Shown: positions 56,409 to 64,000 of the stretch, piece after piece | Layout of the letters: each line of letters begins with the position of its first letter | Position numbering within the stretch: the first letter of the stretch is position 1 | From: CAWCKS01 sp963763485 | GTDB lineage: Bacteria > Pseudomonadota > Alphaproteobacteria > Rhizobiales > Xanthobacteraceae | NCBI GenBank assembly: GCA_963763485.1 | Contig: CAVXOW010000004.1 | Coordinates: 62,001 to 126,000, forward strand | Direction of reading: 5' to 3' | DNA: 64,000 bases | Position numbers and translations under genes: made by a program | Notes under the pieces: model-generated | What the model was told of the DNA's origin: nothing | What the model saw: the letters and a program-made list of their open reading frames with translations, nothing else | The model's database searches: none

Positions 56409-58098
56409 TTACTTGCCCATCGCCGTCTGGGCTGCCTGAATTTTCGCTTTCACCGCATCGAGGTTGAAACTCGCGCCCTTTTGCATCGGCGGGAACTCGA
56501 TCGCGCTCTGGGCCAGCTTCTCCACCTCTTGCTGGACGAACACAAACCGCCAGAACTCATATTTGAACCAGCCGAAGTATTCTTGCGCGCCGTCTTTGGT
56601 TCCGTTTTCGGGCCAGCCCGTGCGTTCGAACGGATCGAGGCGAAGGTTGGTGATGTATGGCACGTCGGGTTTGGTCTTATCGCCCAGCCACCCCCCGGGC
56701 TGATCGATGAAACGATACTTGTAATCATCAATGCGAACGGCACCCAGATCGCTTTCGCCGAAATACCAGACTTCGTGGCGCTTCGACGGGCCCTTGCCCG
56801 TGATCATGTCCATCTGGTTGTAACCGTCGAGATGCACCTTGTAGGCGCGGTCGCCGATCTGCTTCCCTTTGATGAGTTCCTCGACGATGTTCGGATTGCC
56901 GGCCGCGGCCAGAAACGTCGGGAACCAGTCGAGTCCCGAGATAATGCCGTTTTCGACCTTGCCCGCCGGCACCTTGCCGGGCCAGCGGATCATCGCCGGG
57001 ACGCGGAAGCCGCCCTCCAACACTGTGCCCTTGCTCTGCGCAAACGGGGTTTGTCCGCCGTCCGGCCAGGTGAACACCTCGGTGCCGTTGTCGGTGGTGA
57101 AGACGACGATGGTGTTGTCGTCGACGCCCATGTCCTTCAACTTCTGCATGACAAGGCCGACGTCGTCGTCGAGCTGCGCCATGCCGGCTTCATGGATGGT
57201 CCAGCCGTTCTTGGAGTTGCGCAGCGCTTCGTATTTCGGCGACAGATGGGTGACGATGTGCATCCGCGTCGGATTGAGCCAGAGGAAGAACGGCTTGTTG
57301 TCGGACTTGGCTTTCTCGATGAACTTGAGCGCCAGGTCGCGGATTTCGTCGTCCACGGTTTCCATGCGCTTCGGATAAAGCGTTCCGGCGTCCTCGATCT
57401 TCTGTTTGCCGACCTTGCCCCAGCGCGGGTCCACGGTGGCATCGTCCACGTCGGTCGCCCACGAATGGACCATATTGCGCGGACCAACCGCGTTCAGCAG
57501 GTCCTGCGGATAAGCGGGATGCGCGGGGTCTTCCATCGCGTCGAGGTGATAGAGGTAGCCAAAAAACTCGTCGAAGCCGTGCACCGTCGGCAGAAACTCG
57601 TTCTTGTCGCCGAGGTGGTTTTTGCCGAATTGGCCGGTGGCGTAGCCCATTGCCTTTGAGCGCAGTCGCGATCGTCACGGCTTCCGCTGGGATGCCTGTG
57701 GGTGCGCCCGCCTGGCCGACGGTCGTCATGCCGGTGCGGATCGGCAGTTCACCGGTGATAAAGTTGGCACGACCCGCCGTGCAACTTGCCTCGGCGTAGT
57801 AGTCAGTGAACAGCATGCCTTCGGCAGCGATCTTGTCGATATTGGGAGTCCGTCCTGCCATCATGCCGCGGTGATAGGCACCGATGTTCCAGATGCCGAT
57901 ATCATCGCCCATGATGACAACGATGTTCGGCCGCTGGCCGGCCGCCGGCTGCGCGGGTTGAGCCTCAGCAGTGCTTACGGAGCTGATCGCCGGAAGCATT
58001 GACGCCGCCAGCAGCGAGCTGCTGCTTAGCAACAGATCGCGACGCTTCATTCCACTACTTGATTGCGACGTGTCGTCACTGCGGCGAGACTCGCTCAT
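56409..58098 (-). CDS. Tat-exported type I sulfatase, frameshifted as sequenced
   Basis: A sulfate-ester hydrolase of about 562 aa. The formylglycine site is C106 in AEASCTAGRANFITGE, the CxAxR variant of the sulfatase signature. Metal-binding residues are in VVIMGDDIGIWNIGAY, and later motifs are GKNHLGDKNEFLP and FTTDNGTEVFTWPDG. The N-terminus has a twin-arginine signal (MKRRDLLLSSSSLLAASMLP), so it would be exported folded after cytosolic Cys modification. Start 58098 has AGGAG upstream. An extra A at about 57655 breaks the frame. Removing it gives TALKAMGYATGQFGKNHLGD. It is convergent with the deoxysugar-acid operon, with no FGE gene adjacent. Confidence 0.92.
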
Positions 58099-58660
58099 GT
58101 GCGCTCCTGGTTCGATATTCGTTGCCGAGACCGCGGCACGCTACAAAGCAGGTCTGTCGCACTCCACCGAGGAAACTCCTCGAATGCGCCGGGAAAAAAC
58201 CCGGTCTCTCGTTCAGCTTCGAAGAGCGAGCTGATCGTGCGCTGCTTCTCAATGATTTGGGCGCCCGAGCGATTTCGCCAGGCTTTCCAGGTTTTGGGGA
58301 TCGATTTAAATCAGGCCGTGCCGGGGCGCGTCGGTGTCGGCGATCAGAAGGAACGCTGTTGCGACAATAGACGGCATGACGAAAGCGAGCTCAGCAGCGC
58401 GCTCGGGACATCATGCTTAGCTGTCAAATCCTGACGCACTGCATTCGCGTCGTTGCACAGCGTGCGCAGATCAATGACTCAACGATATTCGCAATCTTGT
58501 GGTCTCGATAGCGGGAGTCGCGGCGACGCAAAGCGGGGTTTTTCCGGATGGTTGGCTGCAAGTCGGACTGGCTTGAAGGTTGAGTCTATCTTCAACTGCG
58601 CCGCAATCGTGGGTGTGTCGGGCGATGGTATTTGAAAGTGTGGCCAAGCCGAACAGTTCA
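58099..58660. other. Intergenic region with no supported gene
   Basis: A stretch of about 560 bp between the sulfatase start and a small exported-protein gene. Short frames on both strands show no signal peptide, repeat or family motif. It presumably holds the two divergent promoters, but I could not assign them. Confidence 0.5.
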
Positions 58661-58963
58661 ATGTCACTGAGTGGCGATCCGCAGTTTTTCGCAGCAGGTT
58701 CACGATCGCTCTTTGCGATGACCGTACACGTCGCGTTTGTCGTTGCCGCGATGAGTGCCGGTTCAGCCCAAGAGGCGACGAAAGATCTGTTGGCTGTTCA
58801 AATTCGCGACCAGGGCTACAGCTGCGATAAGCCGGTCAACGCGCAACGGGATGTGTCGCGCTCGCGGCCGGGCGAAGCGGTCTGGCTTCTCAAATGCGCG
58901 ACCGAAACTTACCGGCTCAGACTAATTCCAGACATGGCCGCTCGCGTCGAACGCCTCAACTAG
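58661..58963 (+). CDS. Small exported conserved hypothetical protein
   Basis: A protein of about 100 aa with a signal-like segment (FAMTVHVAFVVAAMSAGSAQ) and a mature domain containing LLAVQIRDQGYSCDKPVNAQ and VWLLKCATETYRLRLIPDMA. Two Cys about 30 residues apart could form a disulfide. Small proteins of this pattern are common in Bradyrhizobium, with unknown role. The start is ambiguous: ATG 58661 or the later ATG 58718. Its stop overlaps the stop of the convergent protease gene within one CTAG. Confidence 0.6.
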   Translation: MSLSGDPQFFAAGSRSLFAMTVHVAFVVAAMSAGSAQEATKDLLAVQIRDQGYSCDKPVNAQRDVSRSRPGEAVWLLKCATETYRLRLIPDMAARVERLN

Positions 58964-59832
58964 CGCCACGACGTTTCTCGAGAGAGTGCAGGGTCGAACA
59001 GCGGCTGGATCAGCGTGGCGGTGTTGTTTGCCATGCCCCATGGAGTCGTGAGCCTGATTGTCCGTCCGGCAAGATTCAGGTTGCCTTGCGTCAAGATACC
59101 ACTGGTGACAGCGGCCACGTTGCCGTCGCAGTCGACGATCGGAGCGCCTGACGCGCCATGGTCAAGCACATAACGGTCGTTGTTGCGCTCCCGAATATCC
59201 CACATCTCGAACAGACCTGATCCAGGCGGCACCTTGGCAAACGGGTGATCGGAGGGAATCTCGCCGCTGGCCATGACTTCAGAGAACTTGCCCTTGGCAA
59301 AGCGGAGGCCATCGACATAGGCGATACTGCGGACCGGTTCGTTCTTTGAAAGTGGAGTCTCGCGAAGCTTGAGAGGTCTCGCCCGTGGAAAGGGCTCCGC
59401 AAGCTCCAGGAGCGCAAGTCCCTCGGGAAGTCCTTTGACAATTGAAAGTAACCGGGCCTTCACGCGAACGCTGGTGTCCTGCTGCCGCACGTCGACCATC
59501 CTCCATTCGCCTTTCGGCAAAATGGGAACGTCGTCGACGAAATGGGCGATCGACACCAAATAGCGCGCACTCCGGAAAAACCAGGCCGTCGCACGATATC
59601 CGTCAAGCTGCGCTTCGGGTCTCTCCGCATCGATGAAGTATCGCGAGATACCGACCGTGGTTGCCACAAGCGTCGAAGGGTCAATGCAGCTGTCCTGCGC
59701 TCGGGCGCATTGTATCATCACGAGGGTGATCAGGAATGTCGTCACCGGGATAGTGAGGCGACAGGCATCACCTCGATGCCAGCGCGCTGACCCGAGCAAC
59801 TCAGCTACCGAAAGCCCCATTCGCGCCCCCAT
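58960..59832 (-). CDS. Exported trypsin-like serine protease
   Basis: A chymotrypsin-fold protein of 290 aa or less with a signal segment (LTIPVTTFLITLVMIQCARA). The catalytic Ser is in DHGASGAPIVDCDGNVAAVT (GxSGxP). A candidate catalytic His is in RYLVSIAHFVDD, in place of TAAHC, and the Asp may be in LPEGLALLELAEP-like or nearby strands but is not certain. The N-terminus before the signal (about 20 residues) suggests that the true start may be later than 59832. Two Cys may form a disulfide. The gene is convergent with the small exported protein and overlaps it at the stop. Confidence 0.72.
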   Translation of the reverse strand: MGARMGLSVAELLGSARWHRGDACRLTIPVTTFLITLVMIQCARAQDSCIDPSTLVATTVGISRYFIDAERPEAQLDGYRATAWFFRSARYLVSIAHFVDDVPILPKGEWRMVDVRQQDTSVRVKARLLSIVKGLPEGLALLELAEPFPRARPLKLRETPLSKNEPVRSIAYVDGLRFAKGKFSEVMASGEIPSDHPFAKVPPGSGLFEMWDIRERNNDRYVLDHGASGAPIVDCDGNVAAVTSGILTQGNLNLAGRTIRLTTPWGMANNTATLIQPLFDPALSRETSWR

Positions 59833-60444
59833 AACCGCCCTTGCGCTGGGGCAATTTAGGGCATGCAGAACGACCGGCGTCTACGAGGTGCCAAATCCGG
59901 TAAAGGCGATTTGTCGAAGCCTATGTCTTTGAAGCAACACGGCCACGACGTTCGGTTCCAGCGCCCATCATGCCGCGAGTTGTGGGTTAATCGGCGATTC
60001 GGATCATTCTTTTAAGTCAGCATTTTTCCAGAGTCGGGAACTGCCGGCTGCAAGAGAGTATGTTCAAGGCCACCCCGGCGATTGAGGCCACGCGCGCTCT
60101 CGCGTCGGCAAAGTTATCCAACGCAATTGCAGGCGCCGAGAGAAATGGCGCAGGGCCAAAACTCCTGTACGTGCTAAACTTGCATTCTGATCGATGTTCG
60201 CGCGTCCGTCCACGCGCGGAAAGTCATCTCAGGTGCCGTGATGACGAAAGCGCGTCCGGTCATCGGAAGGCTGGTGATGCCGGCAAGTTGCGCCGGCACG
60301 GCTGCAGCGTTCGGCAACTTTGTCGTCTGTGATGCCCGCGCTCGGGGCGATGAACTGGGTCAAATCCCCAGCATCGCCCGCGCGTCATCGGCGCAACATG
60401 CCAACACTCGATCCCGACAATATTAGATCCGAATCGGGGGAGCC
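59833..60444. other. Intergenic region with no supported gene
   Basis: About 610 bp between the divergent protease and SphA-like genes. Frames at 60060-60332 and 60238-60426 were inspected and show neither motifs nor convincing ribosome sites. It may contain promoters for both neighbours or an unrecognised RNA. Confidence 0.45.
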
Positions 60445-61533
60445 ATGTTTGTACGCGCTCTAGTTCAAAGCACTTCGCGCAATGTGAGCTCCGGTATCGC
60501 TGTCGTGGCGCTTGTTTTCATGGCGGTCGTATCGACGCCAGAGAGTTCGGTGGCCGATGAAAGCGGCGTCAGCTTTTGGGTTCCCGGCTTCTTCGGCAGC
60601 CTCGCGGCCACGCCGCAGCAGCCCGGATGGTCGCTGGCGATGATCTATTATCATACCTCCGTATCGGCCGGCGCCGACGTCGCACTTGCACGCGAATTCC
60701 AGACTGCCAGATTTCCAGTGAATTTGACCGGAACTTTGAACGCGAGCGTGAAGGCCACCGGGGATCTTGGCCTTGTTGCTCCGAGCTACGTCTTCGCAAC
60801 TCCGGTGCTCGGTGGCCAGGCGGCGTTGGCCTTGTTGGCATCTTATGGCCGTGTCGACACTTCTTTGGCGGGAACGCTGGCCGGCACGCTTGCAACGCCG
60901 TTCGGCAACGTCCCGTTTATGAGGTCCGATAGCTTCGGCGATACGCTATGGGGTTTTGGCGATCTGGTGCCGCAATTTGCAATTCGCTGGAATGCCGGCG
61001 TTCACAACTACATGACCTACATCACTGGTGATATTCCGGTTGGCGCCTATTCCTCGACGCGCTTGTCAAACACCGGCATCGGGCACGGCGCGATCGACGT
61101 CGGCGGTGGTTACACATATTTCAATCCGCAGACAGGCCACGAACTCTCGGGCGTGCTCGGCTTCACCTACAATTTTCCCAATACGGCCACGCAATATCAA
61201 AACGGCGTCGACATGCACTTCGATTGGGGCGCATCGCAGTTCCTGTCGAAGCAGATCATGGTTGGCCTCGTAGGCTATGCCTACAAGGAAATCGGCTGCG
61301 ACAGCGGCTCAGGCAACCGCGTGGGCTGCTTCCAGTCCCAGGTGCTTGGTGTCGGGCCTCAGGCCGGGTTCATCTTTCCGGTCGGGGACATGCAGGGTTA
61401 TCTCAATTTGAAGGCGTATGGAGAGTTTGACGCGTCGGATCGTCCCAAAGGCTGGAATGCCTGGCTCACCTTTTCCATTTCACCGCCCGCGCCCGCTCCT
61501 CCTCCGACGACGAAGCCACGGATCACAAAATAG
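60445..61533 (+). CDS. SphA-family / COG4313 outer-membrane transporter-like protein
   Basis: A beta-barrel outer-membrane protein of 362 aa. A signal peptide (GIAVVALVFMAVVSTPESSV) leads into SGVSFWVPGFFGSLAATPQQ PGW, the typical start of the COG4313 family, known from meta-cleavage phenol degradation clusters and uptake of hydrophobic compounds. Later strands include GWSLAMIYYHTSVSAGADVA, GFGDLVPQFAIRWNAGVHNY and GHELSGVLGFTYNFPNTATQ. It ends with a Pro-rich tail. No catabolic gene is adjacent, so the substrate is unknown. Confidence 0.85.
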   Translation: MFVRALVQSTSRNVSSGIAVVALVFMAVVSTPESSVADESGVSFWVPGFFGSLAATPQQPGWSLAMIYYHTSVSAGADVALAREFQTARFPVNLTGTLNASVKATGDLGLVAPSYVFATPVLGGQAALALLASYGRVDTSLAGTLAGTLATPFGNVPFMRSDSFGDTLWGFGDLVPQFAIRWNAGVHNYMTYITGDIPVGAYSSTRLSNTGIGHGAIDVGGGYTYFNPQTGHELSGVLGFTYNFPNTATQYQNGVDMHFDWGASQFLSKQIMVGLVGYAYKEIGCDSGSGNRVGCFQSQVLGVGPQAGFIFPVGDMQGYLNLKAYGEFDASDRPKGWNAWLTFSISPPAPAPPPTTKPRITK

Positions 61534-61711
61534 AGCTGGAGTTACGCGCGCGAGTGCCAGAGCTTGTCGGCCAGAGACTGACGGACAGCCCGAGCGACGG
61601 AATTTCAAAGTCGGAGCTGAGCGGTGACTCCGGGAGATGCAGCTTCCCGCGTCCTCCCGCCGGGCGGACGGCCGCCGCTGCCGGCGCCGGTTGCGGCACT
61701 TCTCACCTAGC

Positions 61712-62080
61712 TCACAATCCCTTCGGGATCGTGCCTTGCGGGCTCGCGTGATCGACCGCGTTGGGCAGCTGCTGGGCCAGCACCTGCATGAGCTGATCGG
61801 CCGGGATGCCGAAGCGCGCGCAGAGCTGCTTGACCTGATCGTTGGAGAGCACGGCCCTCAGCTGGTCCGGCGTGATCTGGATGTTCTTGCCCTGCCCGAG
61901 CCATGAATCGACGACATTGCCGAGCCCGGCCTGGCGCAGCTTGTCGAGGATAGCGTTGATGCCGCCCTGGCTGTCATTGCCCAGCACTTCGTGCAGCACG
62001 ATCGGGACCGCGGCGGCTTCGACCTGGCCGACGACCTGCTTGAATGCCGATGACGCCAACACTGAATCGAGAATACCCAT
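61712..62080 (-). CDS. YidB family protein
   Basis: A cytosolic protein of 122 aa of the YidB (DUF937) family. NAILDKLRQAGLGNVVDSWL followed by GQGKNIQITPDQLRAVLSND and RFGIPADQLMQVLAQQLPNA is the defining repeat-like region (GLxxxVxSWxGxGxNxxIxxxQL). The role is unknown. The length is normal and the gene stands alone. AGGAGAT precedes the ATG. Confidence 0.9.
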   Translation of the reverse strand: MGILDSVLASSAFKQVVGQVEAAAVPIVLHEVLGNDSQGGINAILDKLRQAGLGNVVDSWLGQGKNIQITPDQLRAVLSNDQVKQLCARFGIPADQLMQVLAQQLPNAVDHASPQGTIPKGL

Positions 62081-62300
62081 CGTGATCTCCTTTGGCGCAA
62101 CCAGCGCTGATTAAGCGTGATCTTTCGGAAAACCGTATCGAACTTCCCGGATCGTGCTCATGTTCGTCGAGAGCATGACAAAATCAGGACAGCCGCGCTA
62201 GGCCGCCTGACTCAATTGTCCGAAATCGGGTGTCGGCCGGCCGTCGCCGCGTCCATGTACTCAACAGCGTATTGGACAGCACAACAACCGTAACACGACG

Positions 62301-63056
62301 ATGACTCCTGCCCTGACATCCCGCCGAACCGCACCCCGCGATACCGGGCCCGGTGCCACCGATCGCGTCGACGCCGTCGACTGGGGCGCAGCCTCCTCAG
62401 CGCTCGACGCCGACGGATTCGCTGTCATCCCGGGACTGCTCGATGGCGACGAGTGCCGCGCCATCGCTTCGCTGTATCCCGAAGACAAGGTATTCCGCAG
62501 CCATATTCACATGGCGCGCCACGGTTTCGGTCGCGGCGAATACAAGTATTTTGCCTATCCCCTGCCCGAACTGATCGGCGATTTGCGCACAGCGCTCTAC
62601 CCGCGGCTTGCGGCAATTGCCAATCGCTGGAACGACGTGCTCGGCGACACCGTGCGCTTCCCACCCGATCACGCATCATTCCTGAAGCGTTGCCACAAGG
62701 CAGGCCAAGCCCGGCCGACGCCGCTGCTGCTGCGGTATGTCGAAGGCGACTACAACTGCCTGCACCAGGACCTTTATGGCGAGCACGTCTTCCCGCTGCA
62801 AGTCGCGATCCTGCTGTCGGAAGTGGCTGAGGATTTTTCCGGCGGCGAGTTCGTCATCACCGAGCAGCGCCCGCGCATGCAGTCACGCGCTTCGGTCGTG
62901 CCGCTCCGGCGCGGCGATGCCGTAGTGTTCGCGGTGCATCACCGCCCGGTGCGCGGCACGCGCGGTGTCTATCGCGTCAACCTGCGCCACGGCGTCAGCG
63001 CGATATGCAGCGGACTGCGCCACACGCTCGGCATCATCTTTCATGATGCGGCGTAA
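62301..63056 (+). CDS. 2-oxoglutarate/Fe(II)-dependent oxygenase
   Basis: A cytosolic hydroxylase of 251 aa with the double-stranded beta-helix fold. Iron ligands are the HxD in YNCLHQDLYGEHVFPLQ and a distal His in VVFAVHHRPVRGTRGVYRVN, with Arg downstream for 2-oxoglutarate. The N-terminal FAVIPGLLDGDECRAIASLY matches the family lead used by the AlkB-related and prolyl hydroxylase-like groups. The substrate is unknown. The gene is convergent with the ribbon-helix-helix gene, 3 bp away. Confidence 0.87.
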   Translation: MTPALTSRRTAPRDTGPGATDRVDAVDWGAASSALDADGFAVIPGLLDGDECRAIASLYPEDKVFRSHIHMARHGFGRGEYKYFAYPLPELIGDLRTALYPRLAAIANRWNDVLGDTVRFPPDHASFLKRCHKAGQARPTPLLLRYVEGDYNCLHQDLYGEHVFPLQVAILLSEVAEDFSGGEFVITEQRPRMQSRASVVPLRRGDAVVFAVHHRPVRGTRGVYRVNLRHGVSAICSGLRHTLGIIFHDAA

Positions 63057-63059
63057 GCG

Positions 63060-63305
63060 TCACTCCGCGTCCGGCGTGTCCTTCAGTACGGTATGGCCGT
63101 CCGGGCCGCGGTTGAAGACGCCATAATCGCTGGATTTCACGCCGGCGGTTCCATCGACGCCAGCGGCCGCCAATCCAAACCTCAGCAACTCGCGAACCGC
63201 TGCCGCGCGCGTCGGCATGCGATGCTTGAAGCGAAAATCGTCAACTGCAGCCAGTTCTTCAGGCGAAAGCATCACCTGCAAACGTTCGCCACGCGTGTCG
63301 TTCAT
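63060..63305 (-). CDS. Ribbon-helix-helix DNA-binding protein
   Basis: An 81-aa protein whose RLQVMLSPEELAAVDDFRFK and HRMPTRAAAVRELLRFGLAA blocks match the Arc/CopG beta-strand plus two helices. Such proteins act as small repressors, often autoregulated or as antitoxins, although no toxin gene is adjacent. Start 63305 follows AAGGGGGTG. An ATG seven codons earlier is an alternative. The AT-rich upstream region contains TTTGCA and TGCAAA arms that could be its operator. Confidence 0.75.
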   Translation of the reverse strand: MNDTRGERLQVMLSPEELAAVDDFRFKHRMPTRAAAVRELLRFGLAAAGVDGTAGVKSSDYGVFNRGPDGHTVLKDTPDAE

Positions 63306-63479
63306 CGTCACCCCCTTTAGCGACAAATGAGTAACCTACTCAACTTGCCAAGTGCGCGCTGGTTCCACTGATTTTGCACGTGACTGCAAATTAGCCAAAT
63401 AATCTAGCAAAATCAATTATTTACATGAACAATACGAGTGCTAGAGTGTTGGAGATCGGGGGCGCGGAGAAACAGCGCC

Positions 63480-63698
63480 ATGACCATTTATCGACTGCTT
63501 CAGAACTCTCCCTTGGGACCAGATGAGCTCAGCAAGCTGGGCGCAGCCTATGACCGAACGCTCCAGGCGCTCGGGCTCGCGGATCGCAACGACCCGATGA
63601 CGGAGCTCGTGGCGCGGAAGGTGCTCGCGATCCATCAGACCGGCGTTTGCGATCCTGTCCGTCTGTCGAAGCTCGCGGTCGAAGACCTGGCGCCGTGA
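63480..63698 (+). CDS. Conserved small hypothetical protein
   Basis: A 72-aa helical protein: LGPDELSKLGAAYDRTLQAL followed by LVARKVLAIHQTGVCDPVRL. Proteins of this pattern are common in Bradyrhizobium and resemble small stress-related open frames. The function is not known. The start at 63480 is supported by the GGCGCGGAG site and homology-like content. The gene is divergent from the ribbon-helix-helix gene. Confidence 0.75.
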   Translation: MTIYRLLQNSPLGPDELSKLGAAYDRTLQALGLADRNDPMTELVARKVLAIHQTGVCDPVRLSKLAVEDLAP

Positions 63699-63905
63699 CA
63701 CGTCGGCACGATTCGCAGCGGTGACGGCGTGGGCGCTGATGCCTGACATGCTATCCGCGCCACAGCGGCTCCGCCTTCCTGCCGAAGGCAACTCTGCCTT
63801 CCTCGAAGCAGGTCACGCCGTCCACCGATTGGGTTGACCACCGCCGCCATGTTGGGCAAACGCGCACCGGCGATGCTCTGCATCGGGCCGGGGATTCCTT
63901 TGAAT

Positions 63906-64000
63906 GGCGCAGGCGGTTTTTCGCGAGGAGGTCGAACAGCAGGTGCTTGGCGACTACCTGCCGGCGAAGGGCTTTTTCGTCGAGGTCGGCGCGTTTCACC
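63906..64000 (+). CDS. FkbM-family methyltransferase, 3' truncated
   Basis: The first 31 or so codons of a gene running off the right edge. FREEVEQQVLGDYLPAKGFF followed by VEVGA is the start of an FkbM-type SAM-dependent methyltransferase (LxxxGFFVEVGAxxP), which methylates hydroxyls of glycans or secondary metabolites. Members with this short lead are common in sugar and glycan biosynthetic clusters. Only the beginning is visible, so the substrate cannot be judged. Confidence 0.65.

Noticed and set aside
2926..57657. Programmed +1 ribosomal frameshifting as the cause of the broken genes
   Set aside because: The 16 sites share no slippery codon pair, stop codon or structured stimulator. The affected genes are unrelated, and insertion error explains them more simply.
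58063..58635. Several short plus-strand frames between the sulfatase and the small exported protein
   Set aside because: They overlap one another in different frames and show random-looking composition.
60060..60426. Two short frames upstream of the SphA-like gene
   Set aside because: No signal peptide, no motif, weak or absent ribosome sites, and the frames overlap each other. Not supported.
63700..63905. Minus-strand frames near the right edge, one ending GVTCFEEGRVAFGRKAEPLW
   Set aside because: The segment looks protein-like, but I cannot link it to a family, and the upstream frame is broken. It was left out as unsupported.
1..64000. CRISPR arrays, tRNA or rRNA genes, transposases or phage genes
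   Set aside because: No regularly spaced direct repeats, cloverleaf-like segments or mobile-element motifs were seen by eye in the gaps or frames.

Overview
This 64 kb window is high-GC, densely coded DNA from an alphaproteobacterium. The Bradyrhizobium / Nitrobacteraceae group is the most likely source. The evidence is the gene content (a Bug-type receptor, a Liv-type ABC operon, many catabolic oxygenases, a class III adenylate cyclase with the N-terminal domain common in Bradyrhizobium) and several palindromic intergenic repeats of the kind scattered through Bradyrhizobium genomes (16.7, 22.1, 31.6 and 49.6 kb). I see no rRNA, tRNA, CRISPR array, transposase or phage gene. It reads as ordinary chromosome rich in accessory catabolic and envelope genes.

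Layout. 0-1.4 kb: the end of a Bug receptor gene, a LysR remnant and a cytochrome b561. 1.4-7.9 kb (minus): a CzcCBA-like metal efflux system with a small Cys/His-containing membrane protein. 7.9-14.4 kb: an ArnT-like glycosyltransferase, a Rieske oxygenase with accessory genes, and a DUF4238 protein. 14.6-22.1 kb (minus): pbpC and a giant alpha-2-macroglobulin, a known envelope-defence pair. 22.4-29.4 kb: a glutathione transferase, a zinc alcohol dehydrogenase and a complete LivJHMGF-type ABC importer. 29.6-32.7 kb: a Rieske oxygenase, an enoyl-CoA hydratase and a divergent LysR regulator. 32.7-38.4 kb: an ECF-like sigma factor with a small partner, a PCMT-like methyltransferase, small exported proteins, a decayed TPR/aspartic-protease gene and an adenylate cyclase. 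38.4-45.8 kb: a two-armed cluster around a TetR operator, with a metallo-beta-lactamase hydrolase arm on the left and haloalkane dehalogenase, GST, sulfatase and formylglycine-generating enzyme on the right. 46-52.6 kb: a methyltransferase, a PLP aminotransferase, hypotheticals and a stand-alone BamA. 52.9-58.1 kb: an L-rhamnonate-dehydratase-like deoxysugar-acid pathway facing a Tat-exported sulfatase. 58.6-64 kb: small exported proteins, a serine protease, a SphA-like barrel, YidB, a 2OG oxygenase and the start of an FkbM methyltransferase.

Twelve otherwise well-conserved genes are broken by 16 lesions, and each is repaired by removing a single base. I see no single-base deletions outside one decayed gene. 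This one-sided pattern points to insertion-type sequencing or assembly error rather than real gene loss. I therefore annotate these genes at full length and mark them 'frameshifted as sequenced'.

The most interesting candidate system is the 38.4-45.8 kb TetR-centred cluster. It combines dehalogenation, desulfation and hydrolysis, and it carries its own apparently exported sulfatase-activating enzyme.
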